Positions 32,348 through 41,114 of a stretch of 64,000 nt of DNA are shown one piece after another. How positions within the stretch are numbered: position 1 is the stretch's first letter; each line of letters opens with the position of its first letter. The notes beneath the pieces are model-generated. The model was not told the origin of the DNA and ran no database searches. It worked only from the letters and a program-made list of their open reading frames with translations. The DNA lies in contig NZ_JAJQQZ010000001.1 of NCBI RefSeq assembly GCF_021729015.1, positions 930,001-994,000 of the forward strand. Reading direction: 5' to 3'. A program made the translations under genes and the position numbers. This DNA is from Halobacterium rubrum. GTDB lineage: Archaea > Halobacteriota > Halobacteria > Halobacteriales > Halobacteriaceae.

Positions 32348-32376
32348 GGTTCAACTCCGCCCCGTCCTACTTCTAC
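32348..32376 (+). repeat. att-like direct repeat, copy 2
   Basis: Second copy of the tRNA-Val 3'-end sequence, 135 bp from copy 1, with 2 mismatches. Consistent with a scar from an integrated element that was later lost. Confidence 0.7.
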
Positions 32377-32477
32377 CGAAGCAACGACGGCGAGATCACC
32401 GGGGCCAGCTGAACTTCCCTCCCAGCACGAGCCCCGCGACTACCCCCTGTAAGGTCGGAACCCGAGACCGACGCCGG

Positions 32478-33017
32478 CTACTCGCTGCCGGCTTCCCGGG
32501 CTTCCAGGCGACCGCCGCAGCCGCCACACCGGTAGTCGCCCGGATTCTTCACGAGCTTCGACTCCCGGTAGCGCGCCAGCTCGCTGCCGCAGTCCCGGCA
32601 GACCACCCAGTAGTTCGGGTCGGCGAACAGCTCGCAGGTGACCGGCGTCTGGAGCCGGCGCGCCCACGCCTCGAAGCGGTCGCCGTGGCTGGAGTCGCCG
32701 TACTCGTTCAGGAGGTGGGCGTGGATCAGCTCGTGGCGGACGGTCTCGGCGGCCGCGCCCCAGCCGCGGTTCTCGAACAGCGCCCACGCGATGGAGACGC
32801 GCTCGGGGTCGCCGTCGCGGTAGTGGACGGCGCCCGCCCGGCGTCGCGCGCGCTTGCTTACCTCCCAGTCGAGCGTGTCGACGTCGACGGAGAGTCCGTA
32901 GTTCCGGACGACCTCGCGGGCGTACACTCGGGCGACGGCGAGAAACTCCCCGGGCGTGGTCGCGGCTGCGTCGATGGCGTAGAACTCGGTGTCCAGTCCC
33001 GGGTCGTCGGCCGTCAT
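32478..33017 (-). CDS. SprT-like zinc metalloprotease domain protein
   Basis: A 179-residue protein: helical N-terminus, then VRHELIHAHLLNEYG with the HExxH metalloprotease motif (HELIH), SSHGDRFEAWARRL supplying the third His, and a C-terminal zinc ribbon (VVCRDCGSELARY ... YRCGGCGGRL). This is the SprT/Spartan arrangement; Spartan-type proteins act on DNA-protein crosslinks, so a DNA-repair role is plausible but not shown. The ATG at 33017 begins MTADDPGLDTEFYAID. It lies just beyond the att-like scar. Confidence 0.85.
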   Translation of the reverse strand: MTADDPGLDTEFYAIDAAATTPGEFLAVARVYAREVVRNYGLSVDVDTLDWEVSKRARRRAGAVHYRDGDPERVSIAWALFENRGWGAAAETVRHELIHAHLLNEYGDSSHGDRFEAWARRLQTPVTCELFADPNYWVVCRDCGSELARYRESKLVKNPGDYRCGGCGGRLEAREAGSE

Positions 33018-33204
33018 CGCGTCGAGTGTGGGTGTGCTGTCACGGTGTGGCTCCCGGCAGTCGGTCGACTGTCGCCGCTGCCTGCCCGGAGGGACAGCGC
33101 CAGCAAAAAAGCTCGGCCCGCCGGTCGACCGTCGACGTACCAGCTCTGTTACGGAAGCTGCGTTCAGCGAGCGTATCAGTGCCTCTCGAACGGAGTGTGA
33201 CGTG

Positions 33205-33524
33205 ATGCCTGGACTGGACTCGCTGCGAGTGGGCGTGGTCACCGGCCCCCGGACCTCACGGCGGGCGCACGGGAACTGGTCGCCGAGTTCGAGCGGCGCG
33301 GCGTGACCGCCGGCCCCGCAGTCTGGACCGACGACGACGAGAGCCGGGCGGATCTCGACGTCATCCTCCTGCGGTCGTGCTGGGACTACCACGAACCAAT
33401 CGACGACTCCCGGGACGGCCAGTTCGTGTTGATGGAGCTCGAGCTCGCCGAGCCGTACCTCTGGCTCGGCCAGGCCGACGGCGCAGTCGAGGGGCTCGCG
33501 GACGCCGTCGAGGCAGCCCGCTGA
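33205..33524 (+). pseudogene. Broken ATP-grasp gene (frameshift and internal deletion)
   Basis: The start MPGLDSLRVGVVTGP is in one frame, and from about 33250 the continuation (DLTAGARELVAEFERRGVTAGPAVW, here split by a shift) is in another, followed by DVILLRSCWDYHE, the N-terminal pattern of haloarchaeal RimK-like ATP-grasp proteins. It then jumps directly to QFVLMELELAEPYLWLGQADG, the usual C-terminus. About 106 codons remain against nearly 300 expected; the central ATP-binding domain is missing. Near the tRNA att scar, this supports local decay. Confidence 0.75.
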
Positions 33525-33793
33525 GACTGGCGGCTGCGGAACTCCGGCGTTCAGCACGACCAGACCGGATTCGAGACTGGCCTGAGCACCATCGAGTCCC
33601 TGATATTCTCTAGGGATGTTGGGATTTCCTCCCACGCCTCTAGTAGATACACAGGAGTTTACGATTTTCAGGACAAGAGCTAAACAGTAGCTTGTTTTGC
33701 TGTTCTACTGGAATGGACAATACGAACGTAGCGAAAAATTCGGTAATCGTGTCTGATTGTACTTCACGGATGCTCGGCGGGGGTGGTGCCTGA
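33525..33793. other. AT-rich intergenic region before amt
   Basis: No gene is visible. It contains an inverted repeat with arms CAGTAG/CTACTG near 33686-33711 and an AT-rich stretch (aaaaattcggtaat) about 55 bp before amt. This could be the nitrogen-responsive promoter region of amt-glnK; the operator protein is unknown. Confidence 0.4.
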
Positions 33794-35110
33794 ATGGCCG
33801 TCCCCGCCGGCGTCGCGGACGGCATCAACACGGTTTGGGCGCTCGTCGTGGCGTTCCTCATCTTCTTCATGCAGCCCGGGTTCGCGCTCCTCGAGAGCGG
33901 CCAGGTCCGCGCGAAGAACGTCGGGAACGTCCTGATGAAGAACGTCACCGACTGGACGGCCGGCGTGCTCGCGTACTTCCTGCTGGGGTACGGGCTGTCG
34001 TCGGTCGTCGGCGCCGTCACCGCCGGGCGCCCCCTCGACGCGCCGTTCGCGTACTTCGGCGCGCCCGGGCAGTGGGTGACGTGGCTCGTCGGCGCCGTGT
34101 TCGCGATGACCGCCGCCACCATCGTCTCGGGCGCCGTCGCCGAGCGCACGAACTTCACGGCGTACGCGTTCGTCGCGGTGGTCATGACGGCCGTCGTCTA
34201 CCCCGTCACGACCGGGCTCACGTGGGCCGGCGGCCTGCTCTCCCTGGAGGGGTACGTCGGGCAGGCGCTGGGCGTCGGCTACCTCGACTTCGCGGGCGCC
34301 ACCGTCGTCCACATGCTCGGCGGCATCGCCGGCCTCGTCGGTGCCTACTTCGTCGGTCCCCGCGAGGGGCGCTTCGACGCCAGCGGCGACAGCCACCCGA
34401 TTCCGGGCCACTCGATGCTGCTTGCCGTCCTCGGCACGCTCATCCTCGCGTTCGGGTGGTACGGGTTCAACGTCGGCACGTCGGCCATCTACGGGCCCGA
34501 CGACGCGCTGCTGTCCGCCCAGCTCGGCCGGGTCGCACTGAACACGACGCTCGGCATGGGGGCGGGCGCCGTCGCGGCGATGGCGGTGTCGGCGTCTCGG
34601 CAGGACAAGCCGGACCCGCTGTGGACCGCCAACGGCCTGCTCGCCGGGCTCGTCGCCGTCACGGGCGCCGTCCCGCACGTCACCTGGGTGGGCGGCATCG
34701 TGCTGGGCGCGCTCGGCGGCGCGCTCGTCCTCCCGACGTACCGCTTCGTCGTCGACTCGCTGCGCGTCGACGACGTCTGTGGCGTGTTCGCCGTCCACGG
34801 GATGGCGGGCGCGGTCGGCACGCTGTTGATTCCGTTCTTCGCCGTCAGCGGCTTCTCCGCCACGCAACTGCTGATGCAGGTGGTCGGCGTCGGCGTCGTC
34901 GCCGCGTGGGCGACCCTCGGCAGCGCCGGGACGTTCCTGCTCGCCGACGCCCTCTTCGGTCTCCGGGTCTCCCCCGAGGAGGAGGAAGCCGGCCTCGACG
35001 CCAGCGAGCACGGCGTCGCCGCCTACCCCGAGTTCACCGGCGGCGGCAGCCCGGACAGCCAGCCCGTGAGCGCCGACGGCGGCCACCCCGGGGGTGAGAC
35101 CGATGACTGA
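33794..35110 (+). CDS. amt: Ammonium transporter Amt
   Basis: Imports ammonium across the membrane. The 438-residue protein has about 11 membrane helices and the Amt signatures [38 protein letters not shown] (first pore His) and [17 protein letters not shown] (second pore His). The tail is acidic, as usual for haloarchaea. The ATG follows a GGGGGTGG stretch by about 6 bp, and its end overlaps glnK by 8 bp, so PII protein and channel are made together. A length near 440 is normal. Confidence 0.95.
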   Translation: MAVPAGVADGINTVWALVVAFLIFFMQPGFALLESGQVRAKNVGNVLMKNVTDWTAGVLAYFLLGYGLSSVVGAVTAGRPLDAPFAYFGAPGQWVTWLVGAVFAMTAATIVSGAVAERTNFTAYAFVAVVMTAVVYPVTTGLTWAGGLLSLEGYVGQALGVGYLDFAGATVVHMLGGIAGLVGAYFVGPREGRFDASGDSHPIPGHSMLLAVLGTLILAFGWYGFNVGTSAIYGPDDALLSAQLGRVALNTTLGMGAGAVAAMAVSASRQDKPDPLWTANGLLAGLVAVTGAVPHVTWVGGIVLGALGGALVLPTYRFVVDSLRVDDVCGVFAVHGMAGAVGTLLIPFFAVSGFSATQLLMQVVGVGVVAAWATLGSAGTFLLADALFGLRVSPEEEEAGLDASEHGVAAYPEFTGGGSPDSQPVSADGGHPGGETDD

Positions 35111-35459
35111 CTCCGACGACATCGAGATGGTCGTCGCGTACGTCCGCCCGGACAAGCTCTCGGACGTGAAACAGGCCATCGCGAACGTCGGCGCGCCCTC
35201 GCTGACCGTGACGAAAGTCTCGGGCCGCGGCAGCCAGCCGGTGAAGACCGAGCAGTGGCGCGGCGAGGAGTACACCGTCGATCTCCACGAGAAGGCGAAA
35301 GTCGAGTGCGTCGTCGCCGACGTCGACGCCGAGACCGTCGTCGACGCCATCGGCGACGCCGCCCACACCGGCGAGAAGGGCGACGGCAAAGTGTTCGTGC
35401 TCCCGGTCACGTCGGCGGTCCAGATCCGGACCGGCGCCACCGGAACAGACGCCGTCTAG
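35103..35459 (+). CDS. glnK: PII nitrogen regulatory protein GlnK
   Basis: Senses 2-oxoglutarate and ATP/ADP and closes Amt. The 118-residue protein has the PII body: [20 protein letters not shown], a T-loop after [22 protein letters not shown], then [23 protein letters not shown] and [19 protein letters not shown] at the C-terminus. ATG 35103 ([10 protein letters not shown]) overlaps the amt stop; a GTG 9 bp upstream is the alternative. Pairing with amt is the standard archaeal arrangement. Confidence 0.95.
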   Translation: MTDSDDIEMVVAYVRPDKLSDVKQAIANVGAPSLTVTKVSGRGSQPVKTEQWRGEEYTVDLHEKAKVECVVADVDAETVVDAIGDAAHTGEKGDGKVFVLPVTSAVQIRTGATGTDAV

Positions 35460-35541
35460 CAGACCGACCAGTCGTCGCCACCCGCTGTCGCAATTGCGGC
35501 CCTCTTCCTCCACCGCCCGCACTCGGCGCGTCAGCCGGCAG

Positions 35542-35745
35542 TCAGGCGTCGTTCATCCGGCGAGACCGGCTTGCCTCGCAGCGCTGGCAGGTCGCGACCC
35601 GGTAGGGCTCCCGGGAGAACTCGGCGTTCGCGGCGCTCTCGTCGTCTGTCTCCGCGCGCAGTTCGATGCTGACGTCGTGGGGGGTGTCCCGGCCGCAGGC
35701 CTGACAGTGCTCCTGCCGGGTCGTCCCCATCGGTTTGGTCGCCAT
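35542..35745 (-). CDS. Small zinc-ribbon protein (67 aa)
   Basis: A 67-residue protein with CQAC near residue 13 and CQRC near residue 56, suited to one zinc ribbon with a long middle strand pair. The C-terminus is basic (SRSRRMN), unlike most proteins here, which may point to nucleic acid contact. ATG 35745 begins MATKPMGTTRQEHCQAC. Upstream lies an AT-rich promoter region with direct repeats of CCGAATTAA. Confidence 0.7.
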   Translation of the reverse strand: MATKPMGTTRQEHCQACGRDTPHDVSIELRAETDDESAANAEFSREPYRVATCQRCEASRSRRMNDA

Positions 35746-35935
35746 CGTGACTCGGCCAACGACCGGGAGGGGGATAAGCCGGGACGACGCTGACACCGGG
35801 TTCGGCCCGAATTAAGCCGAATTAACCCGGGATAATCCACGGATGGCGGCGGGGGCGGTGTCGAACCGGGGTCGCGGCCGGCTCCCGGGTGCTGTGGCTG
35901 GTCGGCGCGACGAGCGGGGAGAGAGAAGGGCCGGG
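35746..35935. promoter_or_regulatory. Intergenic region with CCGAATTAA direct repeats
   Basis: CCGAATTAA occurs twice near 35811-35829 inside a larger inverted repeat with arms CCGGGTT/AACCCGG. It probably holds the promoter of the small zinc-ribbon gene and the end of the suc transcript. Confidence 0.4.
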
Positions 35936-36805
35936 TTACAGCAGGTCTTCGATGTTGTCGGCGACCTCCTCGGGGGTGTCGCCGACGGGGACGCCCGCGT
36001 CGTTCAGGGCGTTGATCTTGGACTCGGCGGTGCCGGTGCCGCTACCGGAGACGATGGCGCCCGCGTGACCCATGCGCTTGCCCGGCGGCGCGGTGCGGCC
36101 GGCGATGAAGCCGGCGACCGGCGTGTCCATGTGCTGGGCGATGTACTGGGCGGCCTCCTCCTCGTCCTCGCCGCCGATCTCGCCGCACATCACGACGGCC
36201 TCGGTGTCGGGGTCGTTCTCGAACAGCTCGAGGGCGTCGATGAAGTCGGTGCCGATGATGGGGTCGCCGCCGATGCCGATGGCGGTCGTCTGCCCGATGC
36301 CGCGCGAGGTGAGGGAGTCCACGACCTGGTACGTGAGCGTGCCAGAGCGGGAGACGAGCCCGACGTTGCCGGACTCGAAGATGTTGCCCGGCAGGATGCC
36401 GAGCTTCGCCTCACCCGGCGTGATGATGCCGGGGCAGTTCGGGCCGATGAGGCGGGTGTCGACCTCGGAGAGGCGCTTGTACACCTTCGCCATGTCCTGG
36501 GTCGGGATGCCCTCGGTGATGGCGACCACGAGGTCGAGGTTCGTGTCCAGGGCCTCGAAGACCGCGTCGGCGGCGAACGCCGGCGGCACGAACACCACGG
36601 AGGCGTCCGCGTCTTCGGCCTCGACGGCCTGGTCGACGGTGTCGTAGACCGGGACGCCGGCGACCTCCTGGCCGCCCTTCCCGGGCACTGCGCCCGCGAC
36701 GACGTTCGTCCCGTACTCGATCATCTGTTCGGCGTGGAACTTGCCTTCGCCGCCCGTGATGCCCTGCACCACGACGCGGGTGTCGTCGTCGACTAGAATG
36801 CTCAT
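35936..36805 (-). CDS. sucD: Succinyl-CoA synthetase alpha subunit SucD
   Basis: Carries the CoA-binding domain and the phospho-His loop of the TCA-cycle enzyme. The 289-residue protein has [22 protein letters not shown]-like [31 protein letters not shown], the segment [13 protein letters not shown], and [19 protein letters not shown] containing the phosphorylated His. It overlaps sucC by 4 bp (ATGA), the usual sucC-sucD order. Confidence 0.96.
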   Translation of the reverse strand: MSILVDDDTRVVVQGITGGEGKFHAEQMIEYGTNVVAGAVPGKGGQEVAGVPVYDTVDQAVEAEDADASVVFVPPAFAADAVFEALDTNLDLVVAITEGIPTQDMAKVYKRLSEVDTRLIGPNCPGIITPGEAKLGILPGNIFESGNVGLVSRSGTLTYQVVDSLTSRGIGQTTAIGIGGDPIIGTDFIDALELFENDPDTEAVVMCGEIGGEDEEEAAQYIAQHMDTPVAGFIAGRTAPPGKRMGHAGAIVSGSGTGTAESKINALNDAGVPVGDTPEEVADNIEDLL

Positions 36806-37947
36806 TGGTCTCCCTCCTCGGCGTACTCGACGGCGCGCTGCACGGCGCCCTCGAGCGTCTCTTCGACGGTCACGAGCTCGTCGTTGAGGATCTCGCGGCC
36901 CTCGGCGGCGTTGGTGCCGGCGAGCCGCACGACGACGGGCTTCGGGATCTCGTCGAACTGTTCGAGCGCGGCGTTGATGCCCTTCGCGACCTCGTCGCCC
37001 CGGGTGATGCCCCCGAAGATGTTGAAGACGACGCTGTCGACGTTCTCGTCGCTGAACACCATGTCCAGGGCGTTCGTGACGCGTTCGGCTTTCGCGCCGC
37101 CGCCGATGTCCAGGAAGTTCGCGGGGCTGCCGCCGTAGTAGTCCACGAGGTCCAGCGTGGTCATCACGAGTCCGGCGCCGTTGCCGATGATGCCCGTGTT
37201 GCCGTCGAGGCGCACGTAGTCGAAGCCGTACTCGTTGGCCTTGGCTTCGAGGTCGTCCTCGGCGGCCTCCTCCTCCATCTCGGCGAGCTCGGGCTGGCGG
37301 AACAGCGCGTCCTCGTCGATGTTCATCACGGCGTCTGCCGCGATGACCTCGTCGTCGGCGGTGACCATCAGCGGGTTCACCTCGACGTCGCTGCCGTCGC
37401 GGGCCTCGTAGAGGTCGTACAGCGTCGTCAGGATGGACGCGACGTCACCGGCGACTTCGCGGGGGATGCCGGCCTCGTAGACGGCCTTCCGGGCCTGATA
37501 GGGGTGCAGGCCGAACGAGGGGTCGACGTGTTCGCGCACGATTGCGTCGGGGTCCTCCTCGGCGACCTCCTCGATGTTGACGCCGCCGCGCTCCGAGACC
37601 ATGACGACGGGCTTGCCCTCGCCGCGGTCCATCGTCACGCCGACGTACAGTTCGTTCGTGAAGTCGACGGCCTCCTCGACGAGGACCTTCTCGACCGTGT
37701 AGCCCTTGAGGTCCATGCCGAGAATCGACTCGGCGGCCTCGCGGGCTTCGTCGGCGTCCTCGACCAGTTTGATGCCGCCGGCCTTCCCGCGGCCACCGAC
37801 GTGTACCTGGGCCTTCACCGCGACGGGGTAGCCGAGGCCCTCTGCGGCCTCGACGACCTCGTCGACGGACGAGGCGAGCTCCGACCCCGGGGTCGGGATT
37901 CCCGCCTCGGCGAAGACCTGCTTCGCCTGGTACTCGTGAAGCTTCAT
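36802..37947 (-). CDS. sucC: Succinyl-CoA synthetase beta subunit SucC
   Basis: Binds nucleotide through an ATP-grasp domain and links succinate activation to ADP or GDP phosphorylation. The 381-residue protein opens [20 protein letters not shown], has [38 protein letters not shown] and [17 protein letters not shown] then [23 protein letters not shown]-like element (TTTATG on the minus strand, 37974-37979) lies 27-32 bp before the ATG, in keeping with a leaderless transcript. Confidence 0.96.
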   Translation of the reverse strand: MKLHEYQAKQVFAEAGIPTPGSELASSVDEVVEAAEGLGYPVAVKAQVHVGGRGKAGGIKLVEDADEAREAAESILGMDLKGYTVEKVLVEEAVDFTNELYVGVTMDRGEGKPVVMVSERGGVNIEEVAEEDPDAIVREHVDPSFGLHPYQARKAVYEAGIPREVAGDVASILTTLYDLYEARDGSDVEVNPLMVTADDEVIAADAVMNIDEDALFRQPELAEMEEEAAEDDLEAKANEYGFDYVRLDGNTGIIGNGAGLVMTTLDLVDYYGGSPANFLDIGGGAKAERVTNALDMVFSDENVDSVVFNIFGGITRGDEVAKGINAALEQFDEIPKPVVVRLAGTNAAEGREILNDELVTVEETLEGAVQRAVEYAEEGDQ

Positions 37948-38001
37948 GCACTCTCAAGGGCGACCCGGGCGCGCATAAAGCCCATCGGTCTGCGACTGCG
38001 G

Positions 38002-38637
38002 CTACGCGTGCCGGTATCGCCAGTACGAGTAGCCGACGGTGGCAGCGGCAGCGAGCACGGCCGGGGCGACCGCGAGGGCGAGCGCGTAACTGGGGACGAG
38101 CACGCCGGCTGCGGCGACCGGCCCGCCGGCGACGAGGACGCGGCCGACGAGGCGGTTGGTGTCGGCCCAGACCCCCTCGTCTTCGAGGGTCCAGGGCGTG
38201 CGGGCGCCGACGAACCAGTTCTGGTCGGTTCGCGCCGTCACCACGCCGGCGACGACGTAGACGCCGCCGAGGGCGGGGGCGAGCGCCTGCATCGGGGCGA
38301 CGTCGACGCCGAGGTTCACGACGAGCACGAACCCGTGCGCGTAGACGACGAATCCGACGGTGGCGAGCGCGAGGGCGTCGTAAGCGTCACGGAAGTCGTC
38401 GTAGTCGTTGCGCGGGTCGAGGCGGGGGAGCACGTGGAAGAAGCCGACGGTGAGCGCGGCCACCGCCGGGGTGAGCGACAGGCCGAGCCACGTCGGCATC
38501 GTGCCGTCCACGTCGCCGGCGGCGTTCCAGTGCGTCGCCATCCTGGCTGGCAGTTCTGGCGCCGCGAGCGCGCTGGCGAGCACGGCGACGGCGACCAGCA
38601 TCCCGCCGCGGTACAGGAGCCGTCGGTCGTCGGTCAC
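38002..38637 (-). CDS. SdpI/DUF1648-family membrane protein
   Basis: A 211-residue membrane protein with about six helices. The N-terminal part has MATHWNAAGDVDGTMPTWLG (DUF1648 pattern) and the C-terminal part has NWFVGARTPWTLEDEGVWADTNRLVGR, matching the SdpI/YhfL immunity-protein family. In Bacillus SdpI protects against a toxic peptide and senses it; the archaeal role is unknown. No toxin-like gene is next to it. Confidence 0.82.
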   Translation of the reverse strand: MTDDRRLLYRGGMLVAVAVLASALAAPELPARMATHWNAAGDVDGTMPTWLGLSLTPAVAALTVGFFHVLPRLDPRNDYDDFRDAYDALALATVGFVVYAHGFVLVVNLGVDVAPMQALAPALGGVYVVAGVVTARTDQNWFVGARTPWTLEDEGVWADTNRLVGRVLVAGGPVAAAGVLVPSYALALAVAPAVLAAAATVGYSYWRYRHA

Positions 38638-38735
38638 GGACGGTACTGGGCGCGCCTGCAGTATAAAAGCAGCCAGCAGCGCGCTACTGTTGGGTCGCGG
38701 ATACGTTTACGGTGGTCGCGTTCCACGGTACCGAT

Positions 38736-39440
38736 ATGCACGCCGAGTTCGATTTCGAGGGCGACGTGGTGCTGGTGACTGGTGCGTCGGGCGCGCTGGG
38801 GAGCGCGGTCTGCCGGGCGTTCGACGACGCCGGCGCGACGGTCTGCGGGACCGACGTGGTGGAACCGGGCGAGGACACGGAACTGGACCGCGGCGAGGTG
38901 TCGTTCTACCGGGGCGACCTCACGGACGAGGCACAGGCCGAACAGGTCGTCTCCGGGGCTGTGGACGCCCACGGTGGCCTCGACGCGCTCTGCAACGTCG
39001 CCGGGATGTGGCAGGGCGGCGACCCCATCGACGAGACCGACGTCGGGGACTTCGAGACGGTCTTCGACGTGAACCTGAAGACGATGTTCCTCGCGAGCAA
39101 GCACGCCCTCCCCCACCTCCGGGAGAGCGGCGGGAACATCGTCTCCGTGTCGGCGCGCGCCTCACTCGAAGGCGGCGAGGGCGACGGCCCCTACCGGGCG
39201 GCGAAAGCCGGCGTCCGCCTGCTTACGGAGACCATCGCCGAGGAGAACCGTGGAGCGGTGCGCGCGAACGCCGTCATGCCCTCGGTCATCGACACGCCGG
39301 CGAACCGCGAGATGCTGCCCGACGCCGACCACGACTCGTGGGTCGACCCCGCCGACATCGCCCGCGTCGTGCTCTCACTGAGTTCTGACGCCACGCCACC
39401 CACCAGTGGCGGCTCGGTCCCCGTCTACGGTGAAGCCTGA
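38736..39440 (+). CDS. Short-chain dehydrogenase/reductase
   Basis: A 234-residue NAD(P)-dependent oxidoreductase of the classical SDR type: VVLVTGASGALGSAVCRAFDDAG (TGxxxGxG), LDALCNVAGMW (NNAG-like), IVSVSARAS with the catalytic Ser and PYRAAKAG with Tyr-x3-Lys, then NAVMPSVIDTP. Substrate unknown. TATA-like GTTTAC at 38705-38710 lies 26-31 bp before the ATG at 38736, supporting a leaderless start there over an in-frame GTG 24 bp upstream. Confidence 0.9.
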   Translation: MHAEFDFEGDVVLVTGASGALGSAVCRAFDDAGATVCGTDVVEPGEDTELDRGEVSFYRGDLTDEAQAEQVVSGAVDAHGGLDALCNVAGMWQGGDPIDETDVGDFETVFDVNLKTMFLASKHALPHLRESGGNIVSVSARASLEGGEGDGPYRAAKAGVRLLTETIAEENRGAVRANAVMPSVIDTPANREMLPDADHDSWVDPADIARVVLSLSSDATPPTSGGSVPVYGEA

Positions 39441-39631
39441 CCGTCACTCACACCCGCCGATTCGACTTGCGGTTCGCCGGCGAACGCCCCGTTCCAGTGG
39501 ACGTACGTGGTGAATATGGGTATCTAGCCGCACCGAACTGGACGCTCGAAAACCATGCCTCCTGTTGGCGTGCTGTACTCTACCAATTCGAACGGCTTTT
39601 CAGGCAGGCACAGAGAACGGCGTGGTACAAC

Positions 39632-40975
39632 ATGGCAGAACGTGAAACGTGGACGACGAGAGTTGGCTTCATCTTCGCCGCCGTCGGGTCGGCGGTCGGC
39701 CTCGGGAACATCTGGTCGTTCCCGTTCCAGACCGGACAGAACGGCGGTGCAGCGTTCCTCCTGGTCTACCTCGCAGTCGTGTTCGTCATCGGCTTCCCGG
39801 CGATGCTCATGGAGTTTGTCATCGGCCGGCGCAGCAAACAGAACCCAATCTCGGCGTTCCGCGAGCTCGGCTTCGAGAACTGGTCGTTCGCGGGGACGCT
39901 CGGCGTCCTCGGCTCCGCCGTCACGCTGGCGTTCTACAGCGTCATCGGCGGCTGGGTTCTGAGCTACATCGTCGGCAGCGCCACCGGCACCTACTTCGGT
40001 AACGTCGCCGGCTTCTTCGGCACCGTCTCCGCCGGCCCGCTGGCCGTCGGTACGCACGCCCTCTTCATGGGGCTGACCGTCGCAATCGTCGCGTTCGGCA
40101 TCCAGGGCGGCATCGAGCGCGCCACCAAGGTGATGGTGCCCGCTATCCTCGTCCTGCTGCTCGGCCTCGCCGCCTGGGGGTTCACCCTCGAGGGCGCGAC
40201 GGCCGGCTACGAGTACTACCTCTCCCCCGACTTCGGCTACCTCGCCGACAACCTAACCTCCATCGTGCCGTCCGCCGTCGGGCAGGCGTTCTTCACGCTG
40301 TCACTCGGGTTCAGCGTCATGATCGCGTACGCCTCCTACCTCGGGAGCGACGACAGCCTCCCGGCTGACGGCTCCGCCATCGTCGTCATCAACACGCTCG
40401 TCGCGCTGCTCGCCGGGTTCGTCGTCTTCCCGGTCCTGCTGTCCATCGGCGTCGAACCGGGCTCCGGCGGCGTCGGCACTGCGTTCGTCAGCCTCGCCGG
40501 CGCGTTCGCCCAGATTCCCGGCGGCGAGCTGCTCGGTGTCGGCTTCTTCATCGTCCTGCTGCTGGCGGCGCTGTCCAGCGCGATTAGCCTCCTCGAGACG
40601 CCGGTGTCGTACGTCGTCGACAACTACGACTACGACCGGAAGGTCGTCGCCACGGTGCTCGGCGGCACCATCTTCGCGGCCGGCATCCCGACCGCGCTGT
40701 CGACTGCCACGCTTGGCTGGTACAACGACATCGTGTTCAACCTCCTGCTGCCGCTGGTCGTGTTGCTGTTCGCGCTGTTCGTCGGCTGGGTCGCCTTCGA
40801 CGAGTCCGTCGACGAACTCGCGCAGGGCAGTTCGCTCGGCACCGGGTTCACGGCGCTCTGGCTGTGGTGGGTGCGTCTGGTCATCCCGGCCGCCATCGGT
40901 CTCACGCTCGTCCTCGGCGTGCAGGACCTCGCGCTGAAGGCACAGCTCATCGAGTCCGCCGTCGTCCTCGGCTAG
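39632..40975 (+). CDS. Sodium-dependent transporter, SNF/NSS family (1)
   Basis: A 447-residue secondary transporter with about 11 membrane helices. The N-terminal helix has GFIFAAVGSAVGLGNIWSFPF and FLLVYLAVVFVIGFPAMLMEF, the sodium/neurotransmitter-symporter signature, and later GQAFFTLSLGFSVMIAYASYL and SSAISLLETPVSYVVD. Substrate (amino acid or amine) cannot be deduced. The ATG at 39632 (MAERETWTTRVG) is used because that is the family start. The 190 bp upstream are gene-free. It is followed by a paralogue. Confidence 0.92.
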   Translation: MAERETWTTRVGFIFAAVGSAVGLGNIWSFPFQTGQNGGAAFLLVYLAVVFVIGFPAMLMEFVIGRRSKQNPISAFRELGFENWSFAGTLGVLGSAVTLAFYSVIGGWVLSYIVGSATGTYFGNVAGFFGTVSAGPLAVGTHALFMGLTVAIVAFGIQGGIERATKVMVPAILVLLLGLAAWGFTLEGATAGYEYYLSPDFGYLADNLTSIVPSAVGQAFFTLSLGFSVMIAYASYLGSDDSLPADGSAIVVINTLVALLAGFVVFPVLLSIGVEPGSGGVGTAFVSLAGAFAQIPGGELLGVGFFIVLLLAALSSAISLLETPVSYVVDNYDYDRKVVATVLGGTIFAAGIPTALSTATLGWYNDIVFNLLLPLVVLLFALFVGWVAFDESVDELAQGSSLGTGFTALWLWWVRLVIPAAIGLTLVLGVQDLALKAQLIESAVVLG

Positions 40976-41114
40976 GGATCGTCGGCGAGACCGCGATTCG
41001 GCCACAGAATCGAAATTCCATAACGGTTTTTCACGCGGCTTGCGCCGTGTTCTCGGGGAGTTGACGGTTCGTTGGTCGTAACCCTAAAATGGGGGGGTTT
41101 GCTACAGAGTTGCA

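Noticed and set aside
32348-32376. A second tRNA-Val gene
   Set aside because: Only the T arm and 3' end are present; no D arm or anticodon arm precedes it.
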